Shown here piece after piece: positions 36,326 to 49,457 of a stretch of DNA of 64,000 nt. Origin of the DNA: Paramecium sonneborni (Eukaryota; Ciliophora; Oligohymenophorea; Peniculida; Parameciidae); NCBI GenBank assembly GCA_905182985.1, contig CAJJDN010000083.1, positions 6,007 through 70,006 of the forward strand, in the 5' to 3' direction. Below the pieces are notes generated by a model. The model had not been told where the DNA came from. It searched no databases and saw only the letters and a program-made list of their open reading frames with translations. The translations under genes and the position numbers were made by a program. The number at the start of each line of letters is the position of its first letter. Within the stretch, counting starts at the first letter, position 1.

Positions 36326-38018
36326 TCATAATGTCCATCCTTAAGGTGTTCCAATTATGAAATTACAGCTACTAGTTATAGCATATATTTTGCCTAAATG
36401 AATCAAACTTCCATTTTGTATCTATCCAATTTAAGGAGGATTTTGTAAATTCTCAGTTATAAAAGATAAATTTTGTTGATCCACCATCTTTAAAAGTTAA
36501 TAATATCCATTTCCAAATATTAATATATTTGAATTATTTATGGCTATCATTCCAACTCCTCTATTTATATTAATATTTAATTATGTCCATTTCAATAATT
36601 TAGTATCAAATAATTCTAATGGAGGGGTTTTAATCAAATATTATCTAAAAGTACAAACAGATAAATTAGCACCTCCTTAATTCATTTTTGGTAAATTTAT
36701 TCTAGTTTCAATTTCAGTTCTTTATTTATTTAATACCAAATCTAAACTTTCTATTGTACTTAAATCTTGACTCTAATTTTATCCCCCAAGAACATATAAT
36801 TTATTTTAAAGAAATATTCCAGCCGAAGAATGTCGAGGCTATTATAATTAATCAGTTGTTATTAGAGACTATTATTTAAAATCTAATCTAAATATTTATG
36901 AACTCAATTAATTCCCAATATATCCTCCTATAATAAAGATATTCCCTTATTAAGAACGTACAGTAGAACTTTTTAATGGAACTTAACAATTCAATCTCAT
37001 TTCTTACCATCTTGGATTCTAGACCCATTCCAAATTTAAAAAAAATATTGATTTATCAGTAAAATAATGTAAATATTTTTAACTGCAAAGTTAATCAAAG
37101 AAATCTGGTAAATTTATTGTAAAATTGGATATTCCAACTTACTAAACTAAATTACTCAATATTAAATAATTTACATTATTGTTCTAATCTTTTATATGGT
37201 GATTACTCTACTTTTACTGGTTAGATTTCATTTGTTAAATATGGATGATTGTATTATATATTTTTAGGTATAGATGCAGAAGACTATGCTTATTAAATTT
37301 TATAATATTCTGCATTTTTTATTGTTGCATACTATCCTAATTGAATCTTCAAAAAATATAATTCTTATTCATCTATTTAAATGTCTAATGTATGCTTAGA
37401 AACTTCTTCAATAAATGCTTCACATTCAACTCTCTACTAATGAGCTTATTAAAGGAAATTAGTTGTTTATAATTGGATTATTTATTTTATATAAGATGGA
37501 GTCTTAAGTTTTTAATCAATATGTTAAAATTCTTGAATTTTTAAATTTAACGATCTTTCCATTTATTATAATTCAACATCTAAATTTGTGCTATCTATCT
37601 TTGTAACTTAATCCAATTCATTGAACAATTCTTCAAAAAATTAATCCACTAATTATTAAACACGTAATTTTGCATTGCTAAGCTTTGTATGTAATTGACC
37701 ATGAGCATCTGTTTTTGATTCTTTGAATTATTAAAGTAACTATATAGCATAATTCAAATTAGTTAATTATGTGTTTATCAATTGTAATGTTTCTTCATGC
37801 ATTTCATCTACTGTAACAAAATCTCCAAATTATCCTTATTATCTATGATAATCCTAATGTTAAGGAATACACTTTGGACAGAGAGGCATTAAACAACCAG
37901 GCTGTTTACAAAAATTTGTGACATTTTGGCCTTGATGTGTGACACAAGGTGCTTACAATTAAAAATTTTAGATTTGACCTGTCTCACTAGGACTAGGAGA
38001 ATTTTGAATATTAAACAT
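36326..38018 (-). CDS. B-box zinc finger / kelch repeat protein
   Basis: Predicted ~540-residue protein on the minus strand, ATG 38018-38016, TGA 36328-36326. An N-terminal B-box reads CVTHQGQ, FCKQPGCLMPLCPKC, HQDYH, a C-H pattern for zinc binding (~residues 28-70). A coiled coil of ~180 residues follows. The C-terminal half holds kelch-type beta-propeller repeats (GNIFIIGGYIGN, NKLYVLGGQNQS, LIHLGKIYAI). There is no RING in front, so it is not a full TRIM ligase; it looks like a scaffold. The frame changes once near 37.05-37.17 kb, where an intron of about 34-38 nt is likely but not certain. It converges on the phosphoesterase gene with a 45-base gap. Confidence 0.8.
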
Positions 38019-38618
38019 AAATATTAATGTATAATTAATTAATTGAGTAGAATCCAATTGAATCTCTATTTTATAATTGTAATTACTATTTCACAATATG
38101 ATGATATAAATACATTAAGGAAGATTACTAGATTAAATACAAAACTGAAACAAGAATTAATTATAAACAATCAAAATTATTAGATTTCTTGAAGAACAAT
38201 AAATTAAGAATCAATATGAATATCGTAGCATTAAATGAAATCTTGGTATTTTAAATGATTTTTCTTAGGGATTCTATAACAATTCCTGAGAATATTGTTT
38301 AATTTATTGACAATTCACCAATATTTTTTTATTTTTAATGCATACCATCAAAAGATTATAAATAATTTCTAAATTTCATATTTAATTAAAAAAAATATAA
38401 GGGTTTTTTAATTCTTAGAACTAAATTAATCTAAATTTGTTTATAACTCATGATAGATTTAAAAATGATGTAAGACTATTAGTAATATTATAAACAGCAA
38501 ATTTAAATAACATATTCCATAAACTGAAATAATAATATTCATAAATTTATATAGCTCTTTTTAATAGGAAATTTAAATAATATATTTGATAAAATTAATA
38601 ATCAAATAAATAATCTCA
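38019..38618. other. Intergenic
   Basis: 600 bases of AT-rich DNA between two minus-strand genes; nothing recognised. It should contain the promoter of the B-box/kelch gene. Confidence 0.4.
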
Positions 38619-41600
38619 TCAAAATTAAATATTCATCAAAACTTTAATTTATCTTTCAAAAGCATCATCCCCATAAAGAATTATCTAAGGAATTAAAAAT
38701 AAGTATCTTCTTGAATAATAAAGTTGTTTTTACAAATAAGGATGAATAAGAACTAAAATTATTATTACAGAAGCCATCAAGAAAATTAAATAAATAATTG
38801 AAATGATCTAAATAAAAATATTTAGTTACTATTAAACTATCTTAAACTAATTAAGCTTAAGATAAGAAGTCAACTTTAAAGGCTAAGTTCGCTTATTTTA
38901 TTATTTCAGTAATAATAAATACTCCTTCTAATTCATTTACAGTATTTTCAGTTTTATTAAGAAATGAATTTATTTGTTGTTCATTCTTCATGCTGGAATA
39001 AATAAAAACAAGAGCTCCTTGTAAACCCTTTTAAAGACTTCCTCCTAATGTTTAAAAACAAAAATCCTTGCTTCTTTCAATTAAATCCATAGATATCACT
39101 TCACATAAATTATTATTACTAAGCTTCTCTAAATATAAATAAAAATTTTGGCTTAAAATATATTAATCCCTAAATTAGAATCTTTAATTACATTTAAATC
39201 TATTATAGATAAACAGTAATATTTTATATTTGTTATAAACTTGTTTCAACTTAAAGCAAAATTTAAGATAATTCTTCATTTTTATAAAATGGATATCTCC
39301 ATCTATAATATAGAACTTCTCGCATAGCATATATTGTTGGTATGTTAGTTCCAAGATATGACATTTACAAATAAAACTCACAAGTTGGCTTATATTTATT
39401 TAGATAATTCTGCATTACAAAATATTATAATAGCCCAAAAGATATAAGAATTATTGTTTAAAATAAAAGTATAATGTATCTATTTTTAATAGTCATTTTA
39501 GTAGTGCGTTATTTTTAGGATGATTTTAAAGAGGAGATGATTGAATTTTCTTTATAATCAGTTACTTCACTTTCTTTGGCTTCTATTTTAAATTAAAAAG
39601 ATAATATCTATTCTGATTTATTGTGATATAGTTCAATATATTGATTTAAGCGCTTTGATTCATATTAGATTACTTATGTATCACAATAAAGAAAAAGGAA
39701 AAAAAATTTATTTAAATATTGATCATTATAATAATAGCAATATATTTCTAAGGCTAAAAATAATACTTGTAATATAAGAAAAGGATAAAATAATTTTAAT
39801 TCTTTAGAAATATCTAATTAAATGGTTAGATTAGTTTAAAGATATAAATCTTAATTTAATAAATCAAAAGAATTATATAAAGTTAATAGATTTCTATAAG
39901 AATAGAAAATATAAGGTGAATCTGAGACAGTTTTGCCATCATATTTATAAGCAGCTTTAAAAGTATATTAATAATTAATTAAAATACTTAATGCTTATCT
40001 CATTGTAATATTATAAAGTTCTCCTATATCAGTTTTAATATAAATGTAAAAATCATAATATTAACCTAAAAATTCTTATAAAGTTAATCTATTTAAAATT
40101 GCTGCTTAATTCTATTAAACATCATCAAATCCTAAATTTAAATTTGAATTTGGAAATATTAAATATTTATCTAATTAACTTTTTGTTATTGATTTTGCTG
40201 AATATTATGCATTATAATTTATTATTGTATATCTTGTTACAATAAATGATTCTATTGGTTAAAATAAATAATATTTTATTTAAAGTAGATCTATATCAAC
40301 ATTATTTTAATTCAAAATATTAAGACTACTAATCATTGATAATAGAATTTAAATAAAAAATAAAACTTGGTTTAATATTAAGATTGAAATTAACAGTTTT
40401 TAAGATCTACTCAAATTACTTATTTATCTGACTTTTTCAAAAATTCCATATTTTTATATATTCTTAATAGAGTAGAATTATTTTTTATCATCTTCGTTTA
40501 TTGAATAACTTTGATTGTCTTTTTCTTAAATTAACTCTTTTTAGCTTTAATATACATTTTAGAGAGTCAATGGTTTAATTATAGTTTATCGATGATTGCT
40601 TCCTACTTATTATAATTAAATATCTTTATCAATATCAATTAATGCTAATGTCTAATGATCTCTAACTGATGCAAGGACTTCAGATTTATGAATATTATAT
40701 GCATCTTGGTTTTCCTATTAAAATTCTTATGATTCATAAGGAATAATCACTTTAACTTATTCATCCAAATCATCCTTATCATGAACTGCTATCTAAGCAT
40801 ATGTCTTTAATGTTTAACTACGATATGGAACTTTTATTTCGTTTTTAATGTAATTAAACATTATTTTGTAAAATCCATACTTTGATTTTATTATGTTACA
40901 ATGAGATATATAGATATCTGTTTTAGATTTTTCCTTCCAACATTCCTTTATTAAAATTTATTATTATTATTTGCTAATGAAATTCTTTGAAATAGAACTT
41001 ACATATTTTTATAGTTAAAATCCACTTAAAAATCGAAGTTCTAGATATTAAGCTTAATCATTTTTTGAAAGTTCTACAAATTAAGGAATTACTAATTCTA
41101 TTTAAATTCCGTAAAAGTATTTACATATTTCATGATTAATCTCAAGGGAATCTAAAAATCCTTTTGTAATTCCAACAATACAAAGAGATTCATCTACGAT
41201 TAGAACAATTGAATCTTCGCAAGAGATTGTCGCTATTGTAATAGAATTGATTTGATTATTTTAGATAAAAACATCATTTATAATAGTAATTGGTTAGATA
41301 AAATCCTCATTCTAATAAAAGGTAGATGTAGTTTCTTAAAAAAAGCTAGATTCTCCAGTTCTTAGAAAATTTATAATCATTTCTTCATGATAATCTTTTA
41401 TACCTCTTGGTATAATTTCTTATAAATTTTAGATTTTATTTTTCATTACATTGTGATAATTTGATGATAGTTTAATAATTTGCCTATTTTCTAAATTAGT
41501 AATTAAATAAATGGTTTTAATTGAATAAAAATCTAAACTTAAAGATAGGATTTTTGTATAAATAGCTTCATCATTAAATGAAGTTAAATTCAATACTCTT

Positions 41601-43173
41601 ATGGCTTATAAAAAATCATTACATAATTCAGCATATGCAAAAGTTAAACATCTTTAATATCTTTTTAAAGGAAATTATTTATATAGTTATTCAATTAATT
41701 GTATGTTTTCTTCGAAAATTTATATACAATAATTTGCATGCCTTTCTAATTTAGCTTTCTTTATTTTATTTTGGGTAAAAAGCTATAAAAATTTTATCTT
41801 CTGCTTACAATTTTAAATTAGTTGTTCACTTAATTATTAGCTTTAATTCTCTACCTTAATAAAATTTAAAATATCAAGATTAAAGACCTTATTACGTACT
41901 GTTTAACTAAATATGTTCATTTATTATTTTAATTCAAGTTTGCATTTTAATGAGCAAATATCAAATTTAATTTGCTAAATCATTGATTAAAATTTTTTAT
42001 TTTTTTAAATATATTCATATGCTCCGTAATAATCTTCGAAAAGTAGTAATAAAGAAAAATACTATAGTTGATCCTAAAAATCAATTAAATAATTACTTCA
42101 ATCTTAATTTATTCTAAAATTTTTGAATTACTTTTTTTAAGGTTTAATTGCTATAATTAAGTGATTATTAACAATTTTTGGCTTAAATTTTTTCTATAGA
42201 ATACCTTTTTAATGTTTGTGTCCTCTCCTTGATTTTAAAAGAAGATATGAATAATTTTATTTTGAAAATTTTTCAAATCGGAAGAAGAATATAGTAACAA
42301 ATTTTCAAATTGATACTATGAAATTTTAATCCATAAAGGCCATAAGATAATAAATATTAACTATGGGTTGTGATTCTCTGTATCATTAAATTGGATTATC
42401 AAAACTCCAAAACAAAAAATTAAAGAATTTAAGTAAGTATGTAATTATAGTTTGAGAAGATTTAAATTTGTTTACGGAAGGTGAATAAGTATATTTGTGA
42501 TATTGAGAATACAAATTAATATCGATACTATAACTTACAGTATAACAAAAAACTGGCTGAAACCTTGCACAAAAAGCAAAATCTATGTTATATTTAAAAT
42601 TTAGGAGCAAGTATAATATATTGATTAATTCTAATGATTGAAAGTGTGATATTTAAATATTATACTAACTTTTGTAAATGCAATCCTATAAATTAAAATA
42701 CCAAAGTAAATGCTAGAGATAATATAATTATAAGCTGTTTAATGTAATAATAATACTTCAACAATAACATTAAAGAGCCATACATCAAATATTTAATTCA
42801 TAAAAAACAATACTTTTCTGGTCATTTTAAATTTATGATAATCATGAGCCAAAATTTATGTATTCATCCCTTTTAGTACAATGTTTATAAATGTCAATAA
42901 AATTCCAAAATAACATATATATTACATTAGACTTTAGATAGTTTCTAAGTTATTTAAGAATAATTATGGTCTCACTAACTTTGCGAAAAAAATAAACAAT
43001 TCATCTCCATAAAATGTTTTTTAATTTGGTACAACCGTATATGAAAATGGAGTTAATGCTCCAAGTAATCCAAAAAAATATATTAATGGCTGATTCACTT
43101 CATATTCACATTCAACTGTTAAAGAATCGTTGAGGATATTTAGAAGAAATTTAACAAAAACTTCTTTTAACAT
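38619..43173 (-). CDS. Polytopic membrane protein with PAS-like region, copy A
   Basis: About 1,480 residues, ATG 43173-43171, TGA 38621-38619, with several short introns (one of 22 nt near 38.78 kb restores the C-terminal frame). The N-terminal third has many hydrophobic segments (PLIYFFGLLGALTPFSYTVV, LFIFFAKLVRPQLFL). The middle (about 41.9-40.6 kb) is soluble and PAS-like, with SIVLIVDESLCIVGITKGFL. Then come membrane spans around a large extracytosolic loop and a C-terminal end ITEIIKQANLAF...DDAFERQIKVLM. The layout recalls the tiny-macrocysts (TmcB-like) family of protists; that link is an inference. The loop region 39774-40296 is nearly identical to the neighbouring paralogue. A sensory or channel-like role is possible. 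Confidence 0.7.
39774..40296. repeat. Near-identical tract shared with 44664-45186
   Basis: 523 bases align without gaps to 44664-45186 (offset 4890) with four mismatches that I counted. Outside this tract the two genes are clearly diverged. It encodes the extracytosolic loop, including LDKYLIFPNSNLNLGFDDV. This is the signature of gene conversion. Confidence 0.85.
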
Positions 43174-43489
43174 ATTTATTTATAATAAGGAAATATTTGA
43201 TAACAAATACCCAATCAATGAAATATAATTTAATTGAATTTATTTTACAAAATTTTCTTTAGCCACCCCTTAATATTTAAAAATTTAATTACAAACTATA
43301 TTAGGATTTATATATCTTAAGACTTTCTTTATGTCTAAAAGCATTTAAAAGTTAGGAAAATGAAAAAAAAAAATTATTGATAAATTTTTTTTGGCTAAGA
43401 AAACTACTGAAATTTTTTTTATTTAAATTATTTTTCATAAATTTTAATAATTATATATTAAAATTAATTTGAATAAAAAACTTTGATTA
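43174..43489. other. Intergenic
   Basis: 316 AT-rich bases with poly-A and poly-T runs between the two tandem membrane-protein genes. It should hold the promoter of copy A and the 3' end of copy B. No motif named. Confidence 0.4.
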
Positions 43490-46400
43490 TCATGCCATAA
43501 TTTATTAGTCTTGCATTACAGATCTGGCTAATCTTTCAAAAGCGTCATCAAGAAACAATGTCTATTAAGGTAATAAATAGAGATATCTCTTTGCAATATA
43601 ATATTATCTTTTAAGAAAAGGATTAATGATATAAAACAAGAAAATAAAGGATATTACAACAAAGCTCAAAGCGAAAACACACAAATACTAAAATGAAAAT
43701 TATATTTTACTATAATGCTTGATAAAATATTATCTGTTTGATTTGTTAAGTCAGCTTTCATATAAGTATTAATTTGTTTTATAACTTGACTAATAATGAA
43801 TGCTCCTTCTAATTCATTTCTAGTATCTTCAGTTTTATTTAAAAATTTATTAATCTACATCTCATTCTAAATATTAGTATAAATATAAATAAGACTTCCT
43901 GTTAAACCATTTAGGAAACTTCCGCCTAAAGTTATCGAACATAAAGCCATAGATTTCTCTTTCATCGAATCATCTAAAAAGTTACAAATGTTTGATGATG
44001 AAATGGTTTATATATATTAACTAAAATCTTAACTTAACAAATATTAGTTTCTATAAATAATCATTAAATATATATATATACATTTGAAGACTTTAAATAT
44101 ATCCAGTAACATTTTATACTTAAGATAAACAATCTATTATTTGATTTAGAATTGTCTCTAAATCATCGTCATTGTAAAAGGGATATCTCCATCTGTAGTA
44201 AAGCACTTCTCTCATTGCATAAATTGTAGGAATATTAGTTCCAAGGTCAGCAATTTATTAATAAAAATAAGCTGTTGGTTTAAATGAAGTAAAATAATTT
44301 AGATTAACAAAATATTTAGCTATAGAGAATGAGATTAAAATTATAAATTAAATTAGTATCAAACAATATCCGAATTTATTTGAAAGGAATCTTTTTTAGT
44401 ATTATAATCTTTTAATTGAAGTTTCAACTTATAATTATTTTTACTACAATTTTAATTAATTTTCCTTTTTGTCAATGTGAAATTAATATTTAAATAATGA
44501 ATCGCTATTCTTAGATATACTATCGATATAATGAGTATATCTATCAATATCCTATTCCATTGAGTAGACTTCATTAAAAGTCATAAAACCTAATAAAGAA
44601 GCAATTCTTCCTTAATTTTTTAAAAAATAAAAGATTTCAAAACTTACGATTATCAATATTAAAATAAGAAAAGGATAAAATAATTTTAATTCTTTAGAAA
44701 TATCTAATTAAATGGTTAGATTAGTTTAAAGATATAAATCTTAATTTAATAAATCAAAAGAATTATATAAAGTTAATAGATTTCTATAAGAATAGAAAAT
44801 ATAAGGTGAATCTGAGACAGTTTTGCCATCATATTTATAAGCAGCTTTAAAAGTATATTAATAATTAATTAAAATACTTAATGCTTATCTCATTGTAATA
44901 TTATAAAGTTCTCCTATATCAGTTTTAATATAAATGTAAAAATCATAATATTAACCTAAAAACTCTTATAAAGTTAATCTATTTAAAATTGCTGCTTAAT
45001 TCTATTAAACATCATCAAATCCTAAATTTAAATTTGAATTTGGAAATATTAAATATTTATCTAATTAACTTTTTGTTATTGATTTTGCTGAATATTATGC
45101 ATTATAATTTATTATTGTATATCTTGTGACAATAAATGATTCTACTGGTTAAAATAAATAATATTTTATTTAAAGAAGATCTATATTTGTTAAATACTAA
45201 TTAAAAGTTGTTGAACTTGAATTTAAGGATACTAAAATTTAAATTGTAAAAACAGCTAATTGTAACATAATAAAAAAAATTAAGACTTTTTAAACCTAAT
45301 TAGTATTTGGAGATTGTAGCATCTTTTCTAAAAGTATGTATTTTTTATAATAAAAAGCCTTTTTTTACCCACTTAATTAACTAACTTAAGATGATTATCC
45401 TTCCATTTAAACATCTTAAGAATCGGCATCCTTACTTTTAGAATATTTTATATTTATTTTCGATTTTTCAATAAAGTATTTTTATTGTTACTGTAGAGAT
45501 TATAATGGCTAATATGTTTTGTTTTGCGATTCATTTTATCTAGATGAATTTTTAACGTGAAACTAATCCTCTACTAAAAATCCAATACCATCATTATTAT
45601 GAGATTCTCTATTCGATAATAACAAATCTGGACTCTAGAAAATAACAATATCATTAATGTATTTAGGTTCAGATTCTTCATAAGGAATTAACATTTCTAT
45701 TTATTCATCAACTTCAATTTCACTAAGATTGTTACCATTTTATTGAAAATAAGATTTTTATGTTAAAGTTCTTGAAGCACTTTAACTTCCTCTTCTTGTT
45801 GAATTTTTTAAATAATTAAATCTAATTATGTAATATTTATCGTCATTATTTTAAATACAACAATGAGTAGTATAAGTATCAAAATTAAATTAATCTGACC
45901 AACAACCATCCATAAGATCTGAGATATTTCTTTTTTGCTTATAATGAATAAGGAGTGTAACAAAGTCAAATAATTTTGATTTTGTTAAAAATCTAAGTTA
46001 TAATTGTTAAACTTAACTGTCTTCAGCATGAAATTTAAATTTAGGAATTACATAATCAACTGGAATTCCATAAATTAATTCAATTTAATCTTAACTTCCC
46101 CCAACTATTTCAAAAAATTCTTCACTTAATCCAACAATTTTATTTTAATTATCAACAATCATTATAATTTAATTTTCCTCTTATATGGATAATAAAATTA
46201 ATGCATTAAGTTGGTTTTTTTCAAATAAAATTTCTGTCACAATATTTACTCCTTCACAAAACCCTTTTTTAGCAATTAAACCTTCTTAAACATTTCTAAA
46301 AAATTTAGATTTTCCAGTTTTAATGAATGTTTTTATCATACTTGAATGATAATCTTTTATACCATTAGGTATTAAATCATCTAATATCAATTAATCAACT

Positions 46401-48161
46401 TAAAAGAAATCATATGCATTACTTGAATTTCTAATTATTTACATATTGTCCAAATTTATCATTAAATATGTTGTTTTAGTTGAATAAAGATCAATTTTTA
46501 GATTTGAAACATTTTTATAAACTTTATCTTCTTATAGAGCAGTTTAACTAAAAATTTTCATTGCTGATAAATAATCATTAAGTAATTCAGCATAAATAAA
46601 AGCCAATATATTTTACATTCTATTACTTGGATATTCTCTATATAGATTTTAAACAAATTCTTTTAATTTATCTAATTCCAATACTAAAATATTAGAGTTC
46701 TCATACAACTTATCAATTTGATCATAATCAAATTCCTTAAAAAAAAAAATTTTTTTCTAACATAAACTGATGATTCTTTTACATAATTCTAAATTTTTTT
46801 ATTCTATATCCATGAACTTTTTTATATTCAATTCAAAGTCTTTATTTGTATCAAAATTATTCTTTTACATCATATGATAATTAAGTTTCTATCTACATTT
46901 TCTAGCACAAATTAAAAATTTTATTTTATTCAATACTGATTATCCTTTTTTGTTCTCCCATTTAGAAATGTATAAGAAAGCCTAAAAGTAGAATCCTAAT
47001 TTCAAAAGAAGGGATAAATGAGAGATGAAATCCTCTTGAACCAACTAAAGTCAAATTTGAACGATTTACCTCTTAGTGCTTTAAACTCAATCTAAGATAA
47101 AAGTCATAAAAGTCTTCTTAATTTAACACTGTAAGCCTCTATGGTTCTATATCAATTTTTCTTATGCCTTTACTCACTATTGATTCTGTCAAAATACGTT
47201 GCTTTGAATAAACAAATTTTGATTTCAGTTCTAAAATCAAATTTAAAATTTAAGAAGGATTTGATTATTACTCTATTGTAAGTAATAACTTTTTTGAATA
47301 ATAATAAGTAGCTATTTTAAAACTTAATGGCATGAAAAATATGAATAGTAGTTCAATATATTCTATTTCTAATGCACTCTCTAAATGGATTAAATAAAAA
47401 AGATTATAGACAATAGAATTGAAATTTATTGCAAATACAATAAGGAAAATATTTTTATTTAAATAAGGGTGATAAATTAATGTATTAGATAGAATAGATA
47501 TATTGATTAGAAGGCCAAAAATGATCAAATAAAAAGTCATTATTCCATCCATTTAGGTATTAAAACTAAAAAGTCCTATTTAGACTAGATTGAATGTTTA
47601 AGCAATATAAATTAAAAAGGACTGATTGGATATATTAAAGGTATTTTGCTACAAGAATAACTATACTTTTGTGATTACTAATCGATACAATAGAAAAATT
47701 AAATAAATTAATAAAGTTAAAATTGATAAAGCATCCGCCTTTCTTAATAACATCTCCAAAATAATATTAATTAACCAAATATCGTATATCTGATTACAAA
47801 AAGTAATAATCTTTAAATAGAGAGTTTATTTTAAATCTTCAACATTGTTTTTCGATATAATAAAATAAACAATGTAATTCATAATAATTACACCTGCAAT
47901 CACAAATAAAAATATTTTATAAGAGGAACTAATATCTCCTATAAATAGATGAGGTCTTATTATTTTTCCTAAAATTTAAAAGTATATATTATTATTTGAT
48001 TAGCCCTCTGCAGGTGTAATAGTATACGAGATTGGTAGCAATGAACTAAAGGTAGTAAATAAAATTAAAGCGAAATCATTAACCTAAAATTCTGTTTCTT
48101 AGAGCAGAGAGAACTCTAATAAAAATGATATAAACTTCTAAATTTAATATCTGATATTCAT
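43490..48161 (-). CDS. Polytopic membrane protein with PAS-like region, copy B
   Basis: Tandem paralogue of the gene at 38619-43173: ATG 48161-48159, TGA 43492-43490, about 1,530 residues after splicing. The N-terminus matches copy A in pattern (LLPISYTITPAEG versus LTPFSYTVVPNQK; KIIRPHLFIG versus KLVRPQLFLN). Many membrane segments follow, then a PAS-like soluble part (about 46.7-45.6 kb: NQIIMIVDNQNKIVGLSEEF, LIPNGIKDYHSSMIKTF), then the loop tract shared with copy A. A 23-nt intron near 43.71-43.74 kb (GTA...TAG) is needed to reach the conserved end FLDDAFERLARSVMQD. It starts only 19 bases from a divergently transcribed gene. Confidence 0.72.
44664..45186. repeat. Near-identical tract shared with 39774-40296
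   Basis: Second member of the 523-base pair; see the copy at 39774-40296. The edges are abrupt: sequence left and right drops straight to paralogue-level divergence. Confidence 0.85.
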
Positions 48162-48180
48162 AATAATAATTATTAATAAT

Positions 48181-48507
48181 ATGAGTTCAGATTCATTTGA
48201 AAAGCTTATGTAATTGATATAGGAATAAAACAGTGCTTGTAAATAACATTATGATCAAAATAACAGATAAATAATTGATTTGATAGGAAACTTAGATAAT
48301 AATATGAAGAACTTAAAAAAGTAAATAGAGTAACCAACAATTCAACATCATCATACTTTATCAAAAGTAGAAGAGGTGGAGAATGAAGATCAGGAATAGT
48401 CACAATTTTAAGTGTTGTAGGAGGACAAGGAAGAATTGGAGCAGCAAATGAATTAATAATAGGAATAAGATTAAATTGTTATTTAAGATCAAATAAATGA
48501 AGAATAA
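48181..48507 (+). CDS. Small Q/E-rich protein, 108 aa
   Basis: Single exon from ATG (MSSDSFEKLMQLIQEQNSAC) to TGA 48505-48507. The protein is highly hydrophilic, with LDNNMKNLKKQIEQ and a C-terminal acidic-glutamine tract (VLQEDKEELEQQMNQQQEQ), which suggests a short coiled coil. The opposite strand is also open here, but the Gln/Glu bias is that of local coding sequence. It diverges from copy B of the membrane protein with only 19 bases between the two ATGs and converges on the next gene with a 30-base gap. Function unknown. Confidence 0.6.
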
Positions 48508-48537
48508 TGATTGATACTGTTAATTATTTTATAACTT

Positions 48538-49387
48538 TCAGTTGTTTTCTAATTAATATGAATAGGATAGCACCAAAGATTTAGCCATTTATTCTTGATT
48601 TTTATATACTGCTGGCATTAAAATAATGCACTCTTCCTTATTCTTAATGAATCCATCAATTGGATCATGTTTTGATTGATTAAAAGCTACCTTCTATCCA
48701 ATAGATTGAATATCAAATGTTAATGTTGGATCACTTATGTAACAATTAAACATAATTTCTGATAATTTGTTAAAGAAGGTTTCGATTTAATCATTGTTAT
48801 TTAGTTTTAAGTATTTTTATAATTCTGATCTGATAAATGTTTAATTTCGCATACATTTTTCATAAATTAGTTTATAATTTCCTTAAAATGACTTTCTCAT
48901 CACATTAATAATTGGTCCATCTATATTATTGAAACATCCCACCTAAAATTATTGTTTATGATATTACCTCCATAATATTTTTGAATAGAGGTGAAAAGTA
49001 CTCTTGAATGATTTTGTCTATTCGATTCATAGAAGTAGAAAAAAAGTAAATAATACCTTTGAGATTTAATTCTTAAGTCAACACATCGAAAAATATATCA
49101 AAACATTCCAATTTATAAAATTCTGCAATAGAATTACTTAATTCATTTGCCATAGGAAATGAAATACTAGTGTTTGAAAAGCCAGATACCATGCATCTTA
49201 GATGAGATTGCATTTATAGTATTTCGTGCTATAAATTTTAATTTTCTTTAGTTAAATTTTCCTTTTCTTTTTTAGTTAATTACAATTTATTCATCAATAG
49301 TTTAATTTTTCCTTTTAATTCTTCTTATGTTCCATCTAAATAATCTGAAGGTTTTTAGTAGTTTTCTTTGGCATAATTATTCTTCAT
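48538..49387 (-). CDS. Coiled-coil N-terminus protein, 274 aa
   Basis: ATG 49387-49385, TGA 48540-48538, with one 25-nt intron near 48.95-48.98 kb (GTA...TAG); the spliced length is exactly 275 codons. Residues ~18-65 form a predicted coiled coil (TQEELKGKIKLLMNKLQLTK, ENLTKENQNLQHEILQMQSH). The remainder is a globular part with KLECFDIFFDVLTQELN, MRKSFQGNYKLIYEKCMR and KNKEECIILMPAVYKN, and no membrane segment. Family not recognised. Head-to-head with the HSPA12-like gene, 70 bases apart, so the two probably share a promoter region. Confidence 0.7.
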
Positions 49388-49457
49388 ATTTAAAGTATGC
49401 TGTTAAAACATTAGTTTTTATATTTTAAATTTAAATCATAATTTACAGTTAATAAAA

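Noticed and set aside
48206..48403. Minus-strand hydrophobic frame at 48.2-48.4 kb as a membrane protein
   Set aside because: The plus strand encodes a Q/E-rich protein from ATG to TGA at the same place; the hydrophobic minus frame is its antisense reflection.
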